Shown: positions 1-6,457 of the stretch, one piece after another
Layout of the letters: every line of letters starts with the position of its first letter
Numbering within the stretch: position 1 is the first letter of the stretch
NCBI GenBank assembly: GCA_000432435.1
Contig: HF993123.1
Coordinates: 1-9,207 of the forward strand
Length of the DNA: 9,207 bases
Direction: 5' to 3'
Source of the DNA: Eubacterium sp. CAG:180
Lineage (GTDB): Bacteria > Bacillota > Clostridia > Oscillospirales > Acutalibacteraceae
Notes under the pieces: generated by a model
Database searches by the model: none
What the model was told of the DNA's origin: nothing
Seen by the model: only the letters and a program-made list of their open reading frames with translations
Translations under genes and position numbers: made by a program

Positions 1-7
1 TTTTTGT

Positions 8-30
8 TTTGGCAGGGGCAGAAGGACTTG
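8..30 (-). repeat. Second copy of the tRNA-Trp 3' end (23-bp direct repeat)
   Basis: Positions 8-30 are identical to 185-207. In tRNA terms the copied stretch is the end of the T loop, the 3' strand of the T stem, the 3' strand of the acceptor stem, G73 and CCA. The rest of the tRNA is absent here, so this is a partial copy and not a gene. Copies of a tRNA 3' end of this length are typical attachment-site footprints of tRNA-targeting integrases. However, only 154 bp separate the copies and no integrase is seen, so a collapsed insertion or a recurring tRNA-linked repeat is also possible. Confidence 0.8.
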
Positions 31-51
31 GTCTCGCCTGCCGGCTCGGTC

Positions 52-116
52 GGTGCTTCTGCACTTCGTGCAGAGGTCTCCACCGGAGACCCGCACCCCT
101 CAACACGCTCCGCGTG
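52..116. other. GC-rich element folding as a three-way junction plus a hairpin
   Basis: The stretch 31-124 is about 69% G+C, far above its AT-rich surroundings, and is dense in inverted repeats. GGTGC at 52-56 pairs with GCACC at 93-97 and encloses two hairpins: CTGCAC (59-64) with GTGCAG (68-73), loop TTC, and GGTCTCC (75-81) with GGAGACC (85-91), loop ACC. One to two unpaired bases separate the arms. A third hairpin, CACGC (104-108) with GCGTG (112-116), follows. All listed pairs are Watson-Crick. I do not recognise the family. It could be a structured RNA, a palindromic repeat, or the end of a former mobile element next to the tRNA. It has no credible coding content. Confidence 0.6.
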
Positions 117-144
117 CCTCGGAGTCTAAATCATTTTACTCAAT

Positions 145-186
145 GCCAAAACAAAAACGGTCACCTTTCGGTAACCGTTTTCGATT
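145..186 (-). terminator. Intrinsic terminator of tRNA-Trp
   Basis: AAAACGGT (154-161) pairs with ACCGTTTT (174-181), and ACC (163-165) with GGT (170-172). There is one C/A mismatch between the two helices and a TTTC loop. On the minus strand the hairpin is followed by a run of five T, a G and four more T. The pairing extends outward with three mismatches in all as far as 145/190, so the base of the long hairpin takes in the GCCA end of the tRNA. Confidence 0.85.
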
Positions 187-262
187 TGGCAGGGGCAGAA
201 GGACTTGAACCCTCGGCACGCGGTTTTGGAGACCGCTGCTCTACCAACTGAGCTATACCCCT
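187..262 (-). tRNA. tRNA-Trp (anticodon CCA)
   Basis: This is a complete 76-nt cloverleaf on the minus strand. The acceptor stem AGGGGTA pairs with TGCCCCT (one U-G pair), followed by discriminator G73 and an encoded CCA (minus-strand bases at 189-187). The D arm carries the usual GCTCAGTTGGTAGAGC. The anticodon stem GCGGT/ACCGC holds the loop CTCCAAA, giving anticodon CCA for tryptophan. The T arm is GAGGG-TTCAAGT-CCTTC, where the stem closes with a G-U type pair. G73 is the known identity base of bacterial tRNA-Trp. The gene has its own perfect promoter at 297-325 and a terminator at 145-186, so it appears to be a single-gene transcript. Confidence 0.97.
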
Positions 263-296
263 ATATTAAATTCTTCCTTACGGAAATCACTTTGAT

Positions 297-325
297 ATTA
301 TACATATATTGCATCATTTTGTCAA
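297..325 (-). promoter_or_regulatory. Consensus sigma-A promoter of tRNA-Trp
   Basis: On the minus strand, TTGACA (325-320) and TATAAT (302-297) both match consensus perfectly and are separated by exactly 17 bp. This places the transcription start near 290, about 28 nt before the mature tRNA 5' end at 262. A full-consensus promoter is normal for a stable RNA gene. Confidence 0.9.
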
Positions 326-342
326 CAATAATTATTTCGAAA

Positions 343-530
343 TGTTTTTATGAAGCTTCTTTTTAAATCTAATACACAACAGAAAAAACGATAACAATCG
401 GCGTCGGTGCTATTGCTCGGCAAAAGCTGCAATCGGATGATGCATTATCGATGACAAAGACCGGTTTCCGCATAATTTTTCTCTTGTCCGTTATCTTTCA
501 AATCAAAAAGAGAAAAGCGAAAAGATAAAC
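343..530. other. Spacer between the two tRNA genes, nothing recognised
   Basis: This stretch lies between the tRNA-Trp promoter and the terminator of the next tRNA. I see no ORF with a ribosome binding site, no RNA fold and no tRNA-like sequence. The only repeats are a 7-bp CAATCGG pair (395-401 and 430-436) and CGATAA/TTATCG at 389-394 and 445-450, which are within chance expectation. Confidence 0.6.
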
Positions 531-580
531 ATACAAAACAAAAAGAAACGACAATCTTCTCACGAAAATTGTCGTTTCTT
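531..580 (-). terminator. Intrinsic terminator of the CAT-anticodon tRNA
   Basis: A perfect 14-bp stem is formed by 542-555 with 568-581 (core GAAACGACAAT with ATTGTCGTTTC) around a 12-nt loop. On the minus strand it is followed by TTTTTGTTTTG. The stem begins directly at the tRNA CCA end, whose last base (581) takes part in the first pair. Confidence 0.93.
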
Positions 581-657
581 TGGTGGACCATCAGGGACTC
601 GAACCCCGGACCGCCCGGTTATGAGCCGGATGCTCTAACCAACTGAGCTAATGGTCC
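581..657 (-). tRNA. tRNA with CAT anticodon (elongator Met or Ile2)
   Basis: This is a complete 77-nt cloverleaf on the minus strand. The acceptor stem GGACCAT/ATGGTCC is perfect, with A73 and an encoded CCA. The D arm is GCTCAGTTGGTTAGAGC, the anticodon stem TCCGG/CCGGG holds loop CTCATAA, and the T arm is CGGGG-TTCGAGT-CCCTG. The anticodon CAT fits elongator methionine. It also fits Ile2, whose C34 is converted to lysidine by TilS so that it reads AUA. The initiator is excluded because the 1-72 pair is intact (G-C) and the three G-C pairs of initiator anticodon stems are not in place. The GGACC acceptor with a CTCATAA loop is shared by both remaining families, so the amino acid stays open. 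Confidence 0.93.
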
Positions 658-676
658 GCATCTAAACTGCTTGACT

Positions 677-705
677 ATTATATATATAAACGGCACAATT
701 GTCAA
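677..705 (-). promoter_or_regulatory. Consensus sigma-A promoter of the CAT-anticodon tRNA
   Basis: On the minus strand, TTGACA (705-700) and TATAAT (682-677) match consensus perfectly with a 17-bp spacer. The start of transcription falls near 670, about 13 nt upstream of the mature 5' end. Confidence 0.9.
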
Positions 706-806
706 GAGTTAATTTTTCTTTTTTTAAAATAGTTGACCTTTCGAAGTTCGCCGCCGAAACTTGTGTAAAAACGCATAATTTTATATGTTTTTGACGCTTT
801 TACATA

Positions 807-834
807 TTGCAAATCCGTAGATTTATTATATAAT
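807..834 (+). promoter_or_regulatory. Candidate promoter of the ATP-grasp operon
   Basis: TTGCAA (807-812) and TATAAT (829-834) are separated by 16 bp. The -10 is perfect and the -35 matches four of six positions. Transcription would start near 841, giving a leader of about 58 nt before the start codon at 899. A TTGACG at 791-796 lies upstream but has no -10 at usable spacing. Confidence 0.55.
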
Positions 835-863
835 TATAAAAACAGACTTTTATCCGGTTTTGT

Positions 864-875
864 TTTTGTACAAAA
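864..875. promoter_or_regulatory. 12-bp perfect palindrome in the ATP-grasp leader
   Basis: TTTTGTACAAAA is a perfect palindrome. It lies between the predicted transcription start (about 841) and the ribosome binding site (888-894), where a bound repressor would block elongation. An operator role is inferred from position and symmetry alone. An AT-rich palindrome of this size can arise by chance. Confidence 0.3.
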
Positions 876-898
876 CATACATCAAGTGAGGTGAGAAC

Positions 899-2212
899 TT
901 GTACGGACTTATAGATCATCAGGAAGAAATTAACCGTCTTATGTCACGTTACGGCGTAAAATTCGGACTTTATAAAAACAACAAATTCAATGAACGGCTT
1001 TTCCCCTTTGACACCATACCGCGCATAATACCGAAAAACGAATTTGAATTTCTTGAAAAAGGCTTGAAACAGCGCGTTTACGCTCTTAATTTGTTTTTAA
1101 ACGATATTTATTCCGACAAAAAAATCATACGCGATAAAATAATTCCCGAAGAATTCATATATACTTCGCCGGGCTTTTCCGCACCGTGCGACAAGCTGAC
1201 TCCGCCTAAAAAGATATATAATCACATTTCGGGTATAGATTTGGTACAAGGCAAGGATATGTGCTGGTATGTACTTGAGGACAATTTACGCATACCCTCC
1301 GGCGCGTCATATCCGATGATAGCGCGCGAGCTTTGCCGCAGAGCAAGTCCCGACACGTTCCAAAACAATTCGGTAGACGACAACCGCGACTACGGCGGGC
1401 TTTTGCGCCGTGTTCTCGATGATGTAAACACCGGCGGAATCAACGTGATTTTGACCCCCGGCCGATACAACTCAGCTTTCTTTGAGCATTCGTACCTTGC
1501 GGAGCGCACAAAGGCTGTATTTGCTATGCCGCAGGACCTTTTTGTTGAAGGCAACGTACTTTATTACAGTGAATATTCCGGTAAGCGACAGCGCGTAGGC
1601 ACGGTTTACCGCCGAATTTCAGATGAATACATTGACCCTATGACATTTTACGCAGGCTCTCTTCTCGGAGTACCGCATATCATAGATTCTTACAGAGCCG
1701 GAAATGTTGCGATTGTAAATGCGCCCGGAAACGGCATAGCGGATGACAAGGGCGTATATTATTTCGTCCCGCAAATGATAAAATATTATCTCGGCGAAGA
1801 ACCGATACTAAACAATGCCGTTACCTATCTGCCGATAATAAAAAAAGATCTCGATTATATAATCGAAAATCTGCCATCGCTGGTTATAAAAGATGTATCG
1901 GAGTCCGGAGGCTACGGAGTCATATTCGGAAATACTCTGTCTAAAAACGAACTCTCTGCCATAAAAGAAGCCGTTAAAACGTCGCCGCGCCGATTTATAG
2001 CGCAGGAGGTAATAGACTTTAAAGGGCTCAAGGTTTTTGAAAACGGCAGGCAAGTCGAAAGGAAAGCGGATCTTCGCGCGTTTGTGCTCTACGGCGACGA
2101 AATAAAAGTTTGGCACAGCGGTCTTACACGCTATTCTCAAGATCCGGATTCTTTTGTTGTGAACTCATCTCAGGGAGGAGGATTTAAAGACACATGGGTA
2201 TTATCTCGATAA
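899..2212 (+). CDS. Circularly permuted ATP-grasp protein (DUF404/DUF407 family)
   Basis: This 437-aa soluble protein belongs to the circularly permuted ATP-grasp family (CP_ATPgrasp). Members are predicted to use ATP to join a carboxylate to an amine; the natural substrate is unknown. Visible family signatures are LEDNLRIPSG (126-135), LTPGRYNSAFFEHSYLA (185-201), VYRRISDEYIDPM (237-249), NAPGNGIADDK (274-284), KDVSESGGYGVIFG (331-344), and the C-terminal VNSSQGGGFKDTWVL (421-435). I see no signal peptide or membrane segment. The start is TTG at 899, chosen because GAGGTGA (888-894) sits at ideal spacing and an in-frame TGA at 887-889 rules out anything upstream. The 3' end overlaps the alpha-E gene by 19 nt. 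It is first of three genes whose association is conserved across many bacteria. The length is close to, slightly below, what is usual for the family. Confidence 0.93.
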   Translation: MYGLIDHQEEINRLMSRYGVKFGLYKNNKFNERLFPFDTIPRIIPKNEFEFLEKGLKQRVYALNLFLNDIYSDKKIIRDKIIPEEFIYTSPGFSAPCDKLTPPKKIYNHISGIDLVQGKDMCWYVLEDNLRIPSGASYPMIARELCRRASPDTFQNNSVDDNRDYGGLLRRVLDDVNTGGINVILTPGRYNSAFFEHSYLAERTKAVFAMPQDLFVEGNVLYYSEYSGKRQRVGTVYRRISDEYIDPMTFYAGSLLGVPHIIDSYRAGNVAIVNAPGNGIADDKGVYYFVPQMIKYYLGEEPILNNAVTYLPIIKKDLDYIIENLPSLVIKDVSESGGYGVIFGNTLSKNELSAIKEAVKTSPRRFIAQEVIDFKGLKVFENGRQVERKADLRAFVLYGDEIKVWHSGLTRYSQDPDSFVVNSSQGGGFKDTWVLSR

Positions 2213-2886
2213 AATCCACTGACAATCTCTTTTGGCTCGGCAGATATGTAGAGCGCGTCTTTACCACTCTTCGCGTTTTTTCGGAATATTACGATAAAAT
2301 GATAGACAAAGACGAAAACGCCTATATTGATTTTTGCAACAAGCTCGGTATAGAAAACACATATTCATACAAGCAGGAATTTATAACGAAATATCTTTTT
2401 GATGAAAACGACCCGAATTCTGTTATGAGTAATTTACTCTGCGCCTATGATAACGCCGTTGTTATGCGTAACGAGATAAGCTCCGAAACGCTGTCATATA
2501 TTCAAATGGCGGTAAATTATATGGAGCAAGGCAGAGAGAGCAGCGCACCGATGCTCAAATTGCAGGAGGTATTTGACTGCATATTTGCCTTTTGGGGCAG
2601 CGCCGACGACTTTGTTGAATCGGAGACAACGAGAAATATACTGAAGTTCGGCAGAAGCGTTGAAAGACTTGACCTCTATACCCGTTTTTCCTTTTCTCCG
2701 ACTCTCATCAAAAAGGAATTCAGTATACTTTTAAACCGTCTTTACAAAGTCGGCGTAGACTGTAACATAGACGCTATCAACACCCTTATGAACATCATTC
2801 TCGAAAAAGATGAGTACAGCGACTACGACCTATATACCGTGCGCGACGAGTTGTCTAAGGTATTTATTACGGCACCGCAGTATTGA
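2194..2886 (+). CDS. Alpha-E domain protein (DUF403)
   Basis: This 230-aa, mostly alpha-helical protein is of the Alpha-E (DUF403) family, whose biochemical function is not established. The N-terminal signature NLFWLGRYVER (11-21) is diagnostic. DNAVVMRNEISSETL (86-100) and GRSVERLDLYTR (153-164) are the other conserved blocks. No catalytic motif or membrane helix is visible. The start ATG lies inside the end of the ATP-grasp gene, preceded by a strong GGGAGGAGG (2173-2181) at a rather long 12-nt spacing, so translation is probably coupled. Many family members are around 300 aa, so this one appears short. It has both terminal signatures and a clean TGA, so it looks compact and not broken. Its partners in the operon suggest it works in the same reaction as the ATP-grasp protein, perhaps as a scaffold or substrate-binding subunit (inference). 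Confidence 0.92.
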   Translation: MGIISIKSTDNLFWLGRYVERVFTTLRVFSEYYDKMIDKDENAYIDFCNKLGIENTYSYKQEFITKYLFDENDPNSVMSNLLCAYDNAVVMRNEISSETLSYIQMAVNYMEQGRESSAPMLKLQEVFDCIFAFWGSADDFVESETTRNILKFGRSVERLDLYTRFSFSPTLIKKEFSILLNRLYKVGVDCNIDAINTLMNIILEKDEYSDYDLYTVRDELSKVFITAPQY

Positions 2887-2905
2887 TCAAAAAAGGAAGA
2901 TAAAC

Positions 2906-3682
2906 GTGAAGCACATCAAATTTTTTTACAGTATGAAAATTGATTTTTCGTCTCCTGTGATAAGGCACTGCTTTTCTTTGAGATGCTTGCCGTTTGATAC
3001 GCCGTCGCAGAGGATAGAGCTCATAAATGTGGACATAGAGCCGCATAACATGCTTACCGAAACGGCCGACGGCTTCGGCAACAGAGTCCTCACCGACAGA
3101 ATTATCGAGCCTCACTCAAAATTCGTTGCAATAGTTGAGGGAAAAGCGAGTTTAGACTTTTCAAAGCGCGAAAAGGAAGAGCTTAACTGCATTTATAAAT
3201 ATCCGTCGCAGCACACGGTACCCGGAGAAAAAATCATTGAACTCGTGTCGGGGCTCGGTGATATGGCAAACCTTACCGCGCTTGAGACCGCGCAGGCGGT
3301 TTCAAAAAGAATCGGCGAAGTATTCAGCTATAAAAGCGGCGTAACAAATATAAATACCACAGCGGAAGAGGCACTACACCTCGGGTGCGGCGTTTGTCAG
3401 GACTACGCGCATATATTTTTATCGGCGGCAAGACTTTCGGGCGTTCCGGCAAGATATGTTGCAGGCATACAAAAAGGAACCGGTGAAACGCACGCCTGGG
3501 CAGAGTTTTACGACGACGGCATATGGGTCGGAATTGACCCGACAAATCACAGAATGTGCGATGAAACGTACCTTGCGCTAAGCCACGGCAGAGACTTTGC
3601 GGACTGCGGCATCAACCGCGGGCTTTTTATCGGCGGAGGCACTCAAACCCAAAGCATTGTGGCTACGGTGGAAGAAATATAA
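2906..3682 (+). CDS. Transglutaminase-like cysteine peptidase with bacterial N-domain
   Basis: This 258-aa protein has a beta-rich bacterial transglutaminase N-terminal domain (about 1-85, including DGFGN 55-59) followed by a transglutaminase-like core. The catalytic triad is visible: Cys164 in LGCGVCQDYAH, His196 in GETHAWAEFY, and Asp211 in WVGIDPTNH. Such enzymes usually act as cysteine peptidases or amidases that cut isopeptide or peptide bonds. There is no signal peptide, so it should be cytoplasmic. The start is GTG at 2906, supported by AAAGGA (2892-2897) 8 nt upstream; the longer in-frame reading from 2810 lies entirely inside the alpha-E gene. It follows the alpha-E stop by 19 nt. 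With an ATP-grasp partner it would plausibly remove or mature the product that the ligase makes (inference from the conserved gene trio). Confidence 0.93.
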   Translation: MKHIKFFYSMKIDFSSPVIRHCFSLRCLPFDTPSQRIELINVDIEPHNMLTETADGFGNRVLTDRIIEPHSKFVAIVEGKASLDFSKREKEELNCIYKYPSQHTVPGEKIIELVSGLGDMANLTALETAQAVSKRIGEVFSYKSGVTNINTTAEEALHLGCGVCQDYAHIFLSAARLSGVPARYVAGIQKGTGETHAWAEFYDDGIWVGIDPTNHRMCDETYLALSHGRDFADCGINRGLFIGGGTQTQSIVATVEEI

Positions 3683-3683
3683 A

Positions 3684-3904
3684 ATGAGTGATTATCCATG
3701 GCCCATTAAACAAAGTGTTCTCATCTTTTCAGAGCAAGCGAATGCGAATGCTCGAATTGCGGCAACAAAAGCGACAAGCCCTATACAGAGTGTCCGCACG
3801 GCGGCTCGGAAATGACATCGTATCAAAGCTACCACAGTTGTGACCCGAGTTAGATTGACGAGACGGCAGATTACGACGAGATGTTCGGCAACGATGACGA
3901 CTGA
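3684..3904 (+). pseudogene. Remnant of a small Cys-rich protein gene, frameshifted and with an in-frame TAG
   Basis: An ATG at 3684, one base after the transglutaminase stop, begins MSDYPWPIK and then loses coding character. From 3710 a frame -1 to it resumes with strong coding-like codon use to the TGA at 3902-3904. This part contains six Cys, including ECECSNCGNKSDK, a later TEC and SC, and an acidic end DETADYDEMFGNDDD. Adding a single A to the AAA run at 3708-3710 would fuse both parts into a protein of about 73 residues. One TAG (3851-3853) still interrupts it just before the acidic tail. The Cys pattern suggests a small zinc-ribbon-like protein, but I do not recognise a family. It would have been the fourth gene of the operon. 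Alternatively the frame is a chance open stretch in a 3' untranslated region. Confidence 0.45.
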
Positions 3905-3920
3905 AAGCAGAATTTGTTTC

Positions 3921-3965
3921 AAAAAAAGAATCGAGCAGCGTATATCTGCTCGATTCTTTTCTCTT
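3921..3965. terminator. Bidirectional terminator between convergent operons
   Basis: A perfect 15-bp stem (3924-3938 with 3946-3960, core GAATCGAGCAG with CTGCTCGATTC) encloses a 7-nt loop. Reading plus, it is followed by T-rich TTTTCTCTTTTA. Reading minus, it is followed by seven T. It lies directly next to the stop codon of the minus-strand DNA glycosylase gene and 17 nt after the plus-strand Cys-rich remnant, so it ends both transcripts. Confidence 0.93.
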
Positions 3966-4463
3966 TTATCGAATGTTGTTTTTTATCACCGACCAGCTGT
4001 CTGTTAACCGTTCGAGATTATATGACGCATTGGCGGGACTTGTTGACGGCAAAGCCACGGTATCTCTGCCGACGGTATCTTTAATATACTTATTAAATAA
4101 TTTTTCGCTTGTTTTGCCGTTTGAGTAGATTTGTCTTATACCGCAGGATGATAAAATCACCCCTATATCATTCGGTACAACATTTTTAATAGAGCTGTCG
4201 GAAGAACCCACTATATCGCAACTTTTTATAACGTCCCAAAGCGCGATATTATGGCTCTGCAAAAGAGCTGTTTTTTCTTCATTAGACGATGGCACCGCAC
4301 AGCCGAGTACGGCGGCGAGCACACGCCAAAAACGATTTTGGGGATGCCCGTAGTAAAAGGATACTTCCCTTGATTTAACCGACGGAAATGAACCGAGAAT
4401 CAATATTTTGGAATTGCCGTCATAAATCGGCGGTATAGTATGTAAAAGGTGCTCCGAAGTCAT
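3966..4463 (-). CDS. DNA-deoxyinosine (hypoxanthine) glycosylase, uracil-DNA glycosylase superfamily
   Basis: This 165-aa single-domain protein of the uracil-DNA glycosylase superfamily resembles the family 6 hypoxanthine-DNA glycosylases, which excise deaminated adenine (hypoxanthine) from DNA to start base-excision repair. Motif 1 is ILILGSFPSVKS (20-31), followed by FYYGHPQNRFW (36-46). Asn43 in this motif is a plausible catalytic residue by analogy with the family. The C-terminal substrate-binding motif is LPSTSPANA. The family usually runs to about 160-170 aa, so the gene is full length. Its ATG overlaps the permease stop as ATGA (4463-4460), with GAGGAT (4477-4472) upstream, so it is translationally coupled to the transporter although no functional link is obvious. 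A mismatch-specific uracil glycosylase activity is an alternative; the superfamily call is firm, the substrate less so. Confidence 0.85.
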   Translation of the reverse strand: MTSEHLLHTIPPIYDGNSKILILGSFPSVKSREVSFYYGHPQNRFWRVLAAVLGCAVPSSNEEKTALLQSHNIALWDVIKSCDIVGSSDSSIKNVVPNDIGVILSSCGIRQIYSNGKTSEKLFNKYIKDTVGRDTVALPSTSPANASYNLERLTDSWSVIKNNIR

Positions 4464-6457
4464 TGGTTTTTATCCTCAACTATTCTGTAATATGTTCTTG
4501 CCGTTACAGCATACACCAAAACGTAAATAATTGCAAATACAGATATTGTTGCGACGGTGCACCAGAAGAACAGCGTAACATTGCTGAGGTTCAGCAGCTT
4601 TAATAGCTTTGTAATTACTTTAAATCCGAAGCAGATATGAATTACGGCTGTAACGAGCGGCAGGAAAAATACGGTGAGCACCTGGGAATGAATACTCTTT
4701 TTGACCTCTTTTTTGCTCATTCCGACATTTTGCATTATTACATAACGCTGCTTATCGTCATAGCCCTCGGAAATCTGTTTATAATAAATTATCAAGACCG
4801 TTGCAACAAGGAAGAGAAGTCCCAAGGTTATGCCTATAAAGAACAGACCGCCGTACAGAGACATCATACTGTCGCGAGAGATTTCGGCACAATTTAAATC
4901 GACTGCGGAGGTCTCGCTTATATCGCAAAAAAGAAGCGATATATCCTTCATATACCCCTTTTGCACGTCTTTCGACGCATCGGTATCAAAGCCGTAGGCG
5001 AAGCTCATGTCGGTGTGAGAGGCGTCTGCACCCTCGCTTTTGTAACCCATGGAATTATATATCGACATGGCGGCTTTTTCATCGGAAACAATATAGTAGC
5101 TGTAATTTGAGGTAAACGCCGAATAAGAGTCAATAGTAGGGAAAACGTCCACGGTATGCTTTATTTTATATGCGTCGTCGCCGAATTTAACCGTACCCGA
5201 AAAAGCCTTGCCGCGCGGCGTACAAGACAGCACCTCATCGCTTTGGAGCGTTTCGTTTTGCCCTGTTATCCTGTTGTATTCCGATACCGGTATCAGCGTC
5301 ACAATGTCTACTCCGAGTCCGTCGTTGTAGTCGGGGGTTACGGTAGCCGTATAGCCGCTGTCGTTAGCGTAAGACGAAAATGAGAGATAGCGGTAATAAA
5401 GCTCGTTCTTACTTTCCATACCGTATTTTTGGGCCTGCGTCGTCATAACATCGGCATAATCTTTGCAATTTTCCGTTGTTGCGTTTTGCACGTCGATATA
5501 AATATTACGAGGATACCGCGTGCGCATAATGTCCTCCGTACCGGCATATAGCGATACCGTGGTAGACACGGTGACAAGCACCGCGGTGGAAAGAATGCAG
5601 ATGCTCGCAAGTCCTGCCGCATTTTGCTTCATACGGTATATCATACTTGAAACAGAAGTAAAATGCTTTGCTTTATAGTAATATTTTTTATTTTTTCTGA
5701 GAGCTTTTAATATCCATATACTGCCCGAGGAGAAAAGCATAAAGGTTCCGACTATTACGAGCAAAACCGCCGCAAAGAACGCGCCCATCGCCGTTATCGG
5801 TGATTTTACAACGAGAGCTATGGTATAGCCAGAAGCTAGAAAGGCTGCACCTAAAACAGCCGTAAGCACCTTTGCCTTCGGCTCTTTTTCGCCCTTATTT
5901 CCACCTTTTAAAAGTTCAACGGGATTTGATAGGCTGATGCATAAAAGATTATGTGCAAGATTTAAAAGAGCTATTGCGCCGAATACCAAAGCAGTAATGT
6001 CAACTGTTGACTGATAAAATCTGAAATCAATGTTTCCGCCGAATTTCAGTATTTTAAGCAGCAACAAAAAGGTCAGCTTTGAAAAAAGCGCACCTATGGC
6101 GATGCCTGCCGCAGTTCCGAAAATATAGGTATAGGCAGTTTCAATAAAGAGTATTTTCGCTATATGGCGTTTTTCCATACCGAGAATGTTGTATAATCCG
6201 AATTCCTTTTTACGTTGTTTAATAAGGAAGCTGTTTGTGTAAAATAAAAATATGGCAGAGAAAATACCGACTGTTGCAAGGGCAAACGTCAAGAGGGAAT
6301 GCAGAGCGTCGCTATCTGCCCATTTTATGTTTGCTATTGTACCGACCACAAAAAACATAGCCGTTGTAAATATACACGTCAAAATATACGGCACATATGT
6401 TTTACGATTATTTTTAAGATTTTGAACGGCAAGCTTTGAATAGAAAAAATTATTCAT
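4460..6457 (-). CDS. BceB-like ABC transporter permease (FtsX family)
   Basis: This 665-aa integral membrane permease has the BceB layout: an N-terminal transmembrane segment (about 21-43), the FtsX-like block with TM2-TM4 (about 54-175) carrying KEFGLYNILGM, further TMs near 197-253 and 281-303, one large extracellular domain of about 230 residues (304-535), and three C-terminal TMs (536-559, 592-617, 627-652). The large extracellular domain is where Bce-type transporters contact peptide antibiotics and their lipid II-cycle targets. The ATG at 6457 is preferred because GAGGTGA lies 5 nt upstream; the in-frame GTG at 6466 is part of that ribosome binding site. The gene overlaps the ATPase stop by 8 nt and the glycosylase start by 4 nt. 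Together with the ATPase it should free targets from antimicrobial peptides and signal flux to the histidine kinase next door. Confidence 0.92.
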   Translation of the reverse strand: MNNFFYSKLAVQNLKNNRKTYVPYILTCIFTTAMFFVVGTIANIKWADSDALHSLLTFALATVGIFSAIFLFYTNSFLIKQRKKEFGLYNILGMEKRHIAKILFIETAYTYIFGTAAGIAIGALFSKLTFLLLLKILKFGGNIDFRFYQSTVDITALVFGAIALLNLAHNLLCISLSNPVELLKGGNKGEKEPKAKVLTAVLGAAFLASGYTIALVVKSPITAMGAFFAAVLLVIVGTFMLFSSGSIWILKALRKNKKYYYKAKHFTSVSSMIYRMKQNAAGLASICILSTAVLVTVSTTVSLYAGTEDIMRTRYPRNIYIDVQNATTENCKDYADVMTTQAQKYGMESKNELYYRYLSFSSYANDSGYTATVTPDYNDGLGVDIVTLIPVSEYNRITGQNETLQSDEVLSCTPRGKAFSGTVKFGDDAYKIKHTVDVFPTIDSYSAFTSNYSYYIVSDEKAAMSIYNSMGYKSEGADASHTDMSFAYGFDTDASKDVQKGYMKDISLLFCDISETSAVDLNCAEISRDSMMSLYGGLFFIGITLGLLFLVATVLIIYYKQISEGYDDKQRYVIMQNVGMSKKEVKKSIHSQVLTVFFLPLVTAVIHICFGFKVITKLLKLLNLSNVTLFFWCTVATISVFAIIYVLVYAVTARTYYRIVEDKNQ

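Noticed and set aside
9..251. 80-aa plus-strand ORF containing the phrase GAEGLEPSARGFGDRCSTN
   Set aside because: It is antisense to tRNA-Trp and the terminator. Such frames are a familiar artefact of reading the complement of tRNA genes. No ribosome binding site is seen.
389..450. CGATAA/TTATCG inverted pair and CAATCGG direct repeat in the tRNA spacer
   Set aside because: The arms are too short and too far apart to stand above chance.
2810..2905. N-terminal extension of the transglutaminase gene to an ATG at 2810
   Set aside because: It lies inside the alpha-E gene in another frame, shows no family similarity, and the GTG at 2906 has a good ribosome binding site and begins where the N-domain begins.
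3692..3922. 76-aa minus-strand ORF in the convergent spacer
   Set aside because: It ends before the bidirectional terminator with no ribosome binding site, and its composition is what the complement of the Cys-rich frame would give.
4637..4897. Plus-strand ORFs opposite the permease (also 5156-5383) and ATPase (6700-6939)
   Set aside because: These are shadows of well-supported minus-strand genes.
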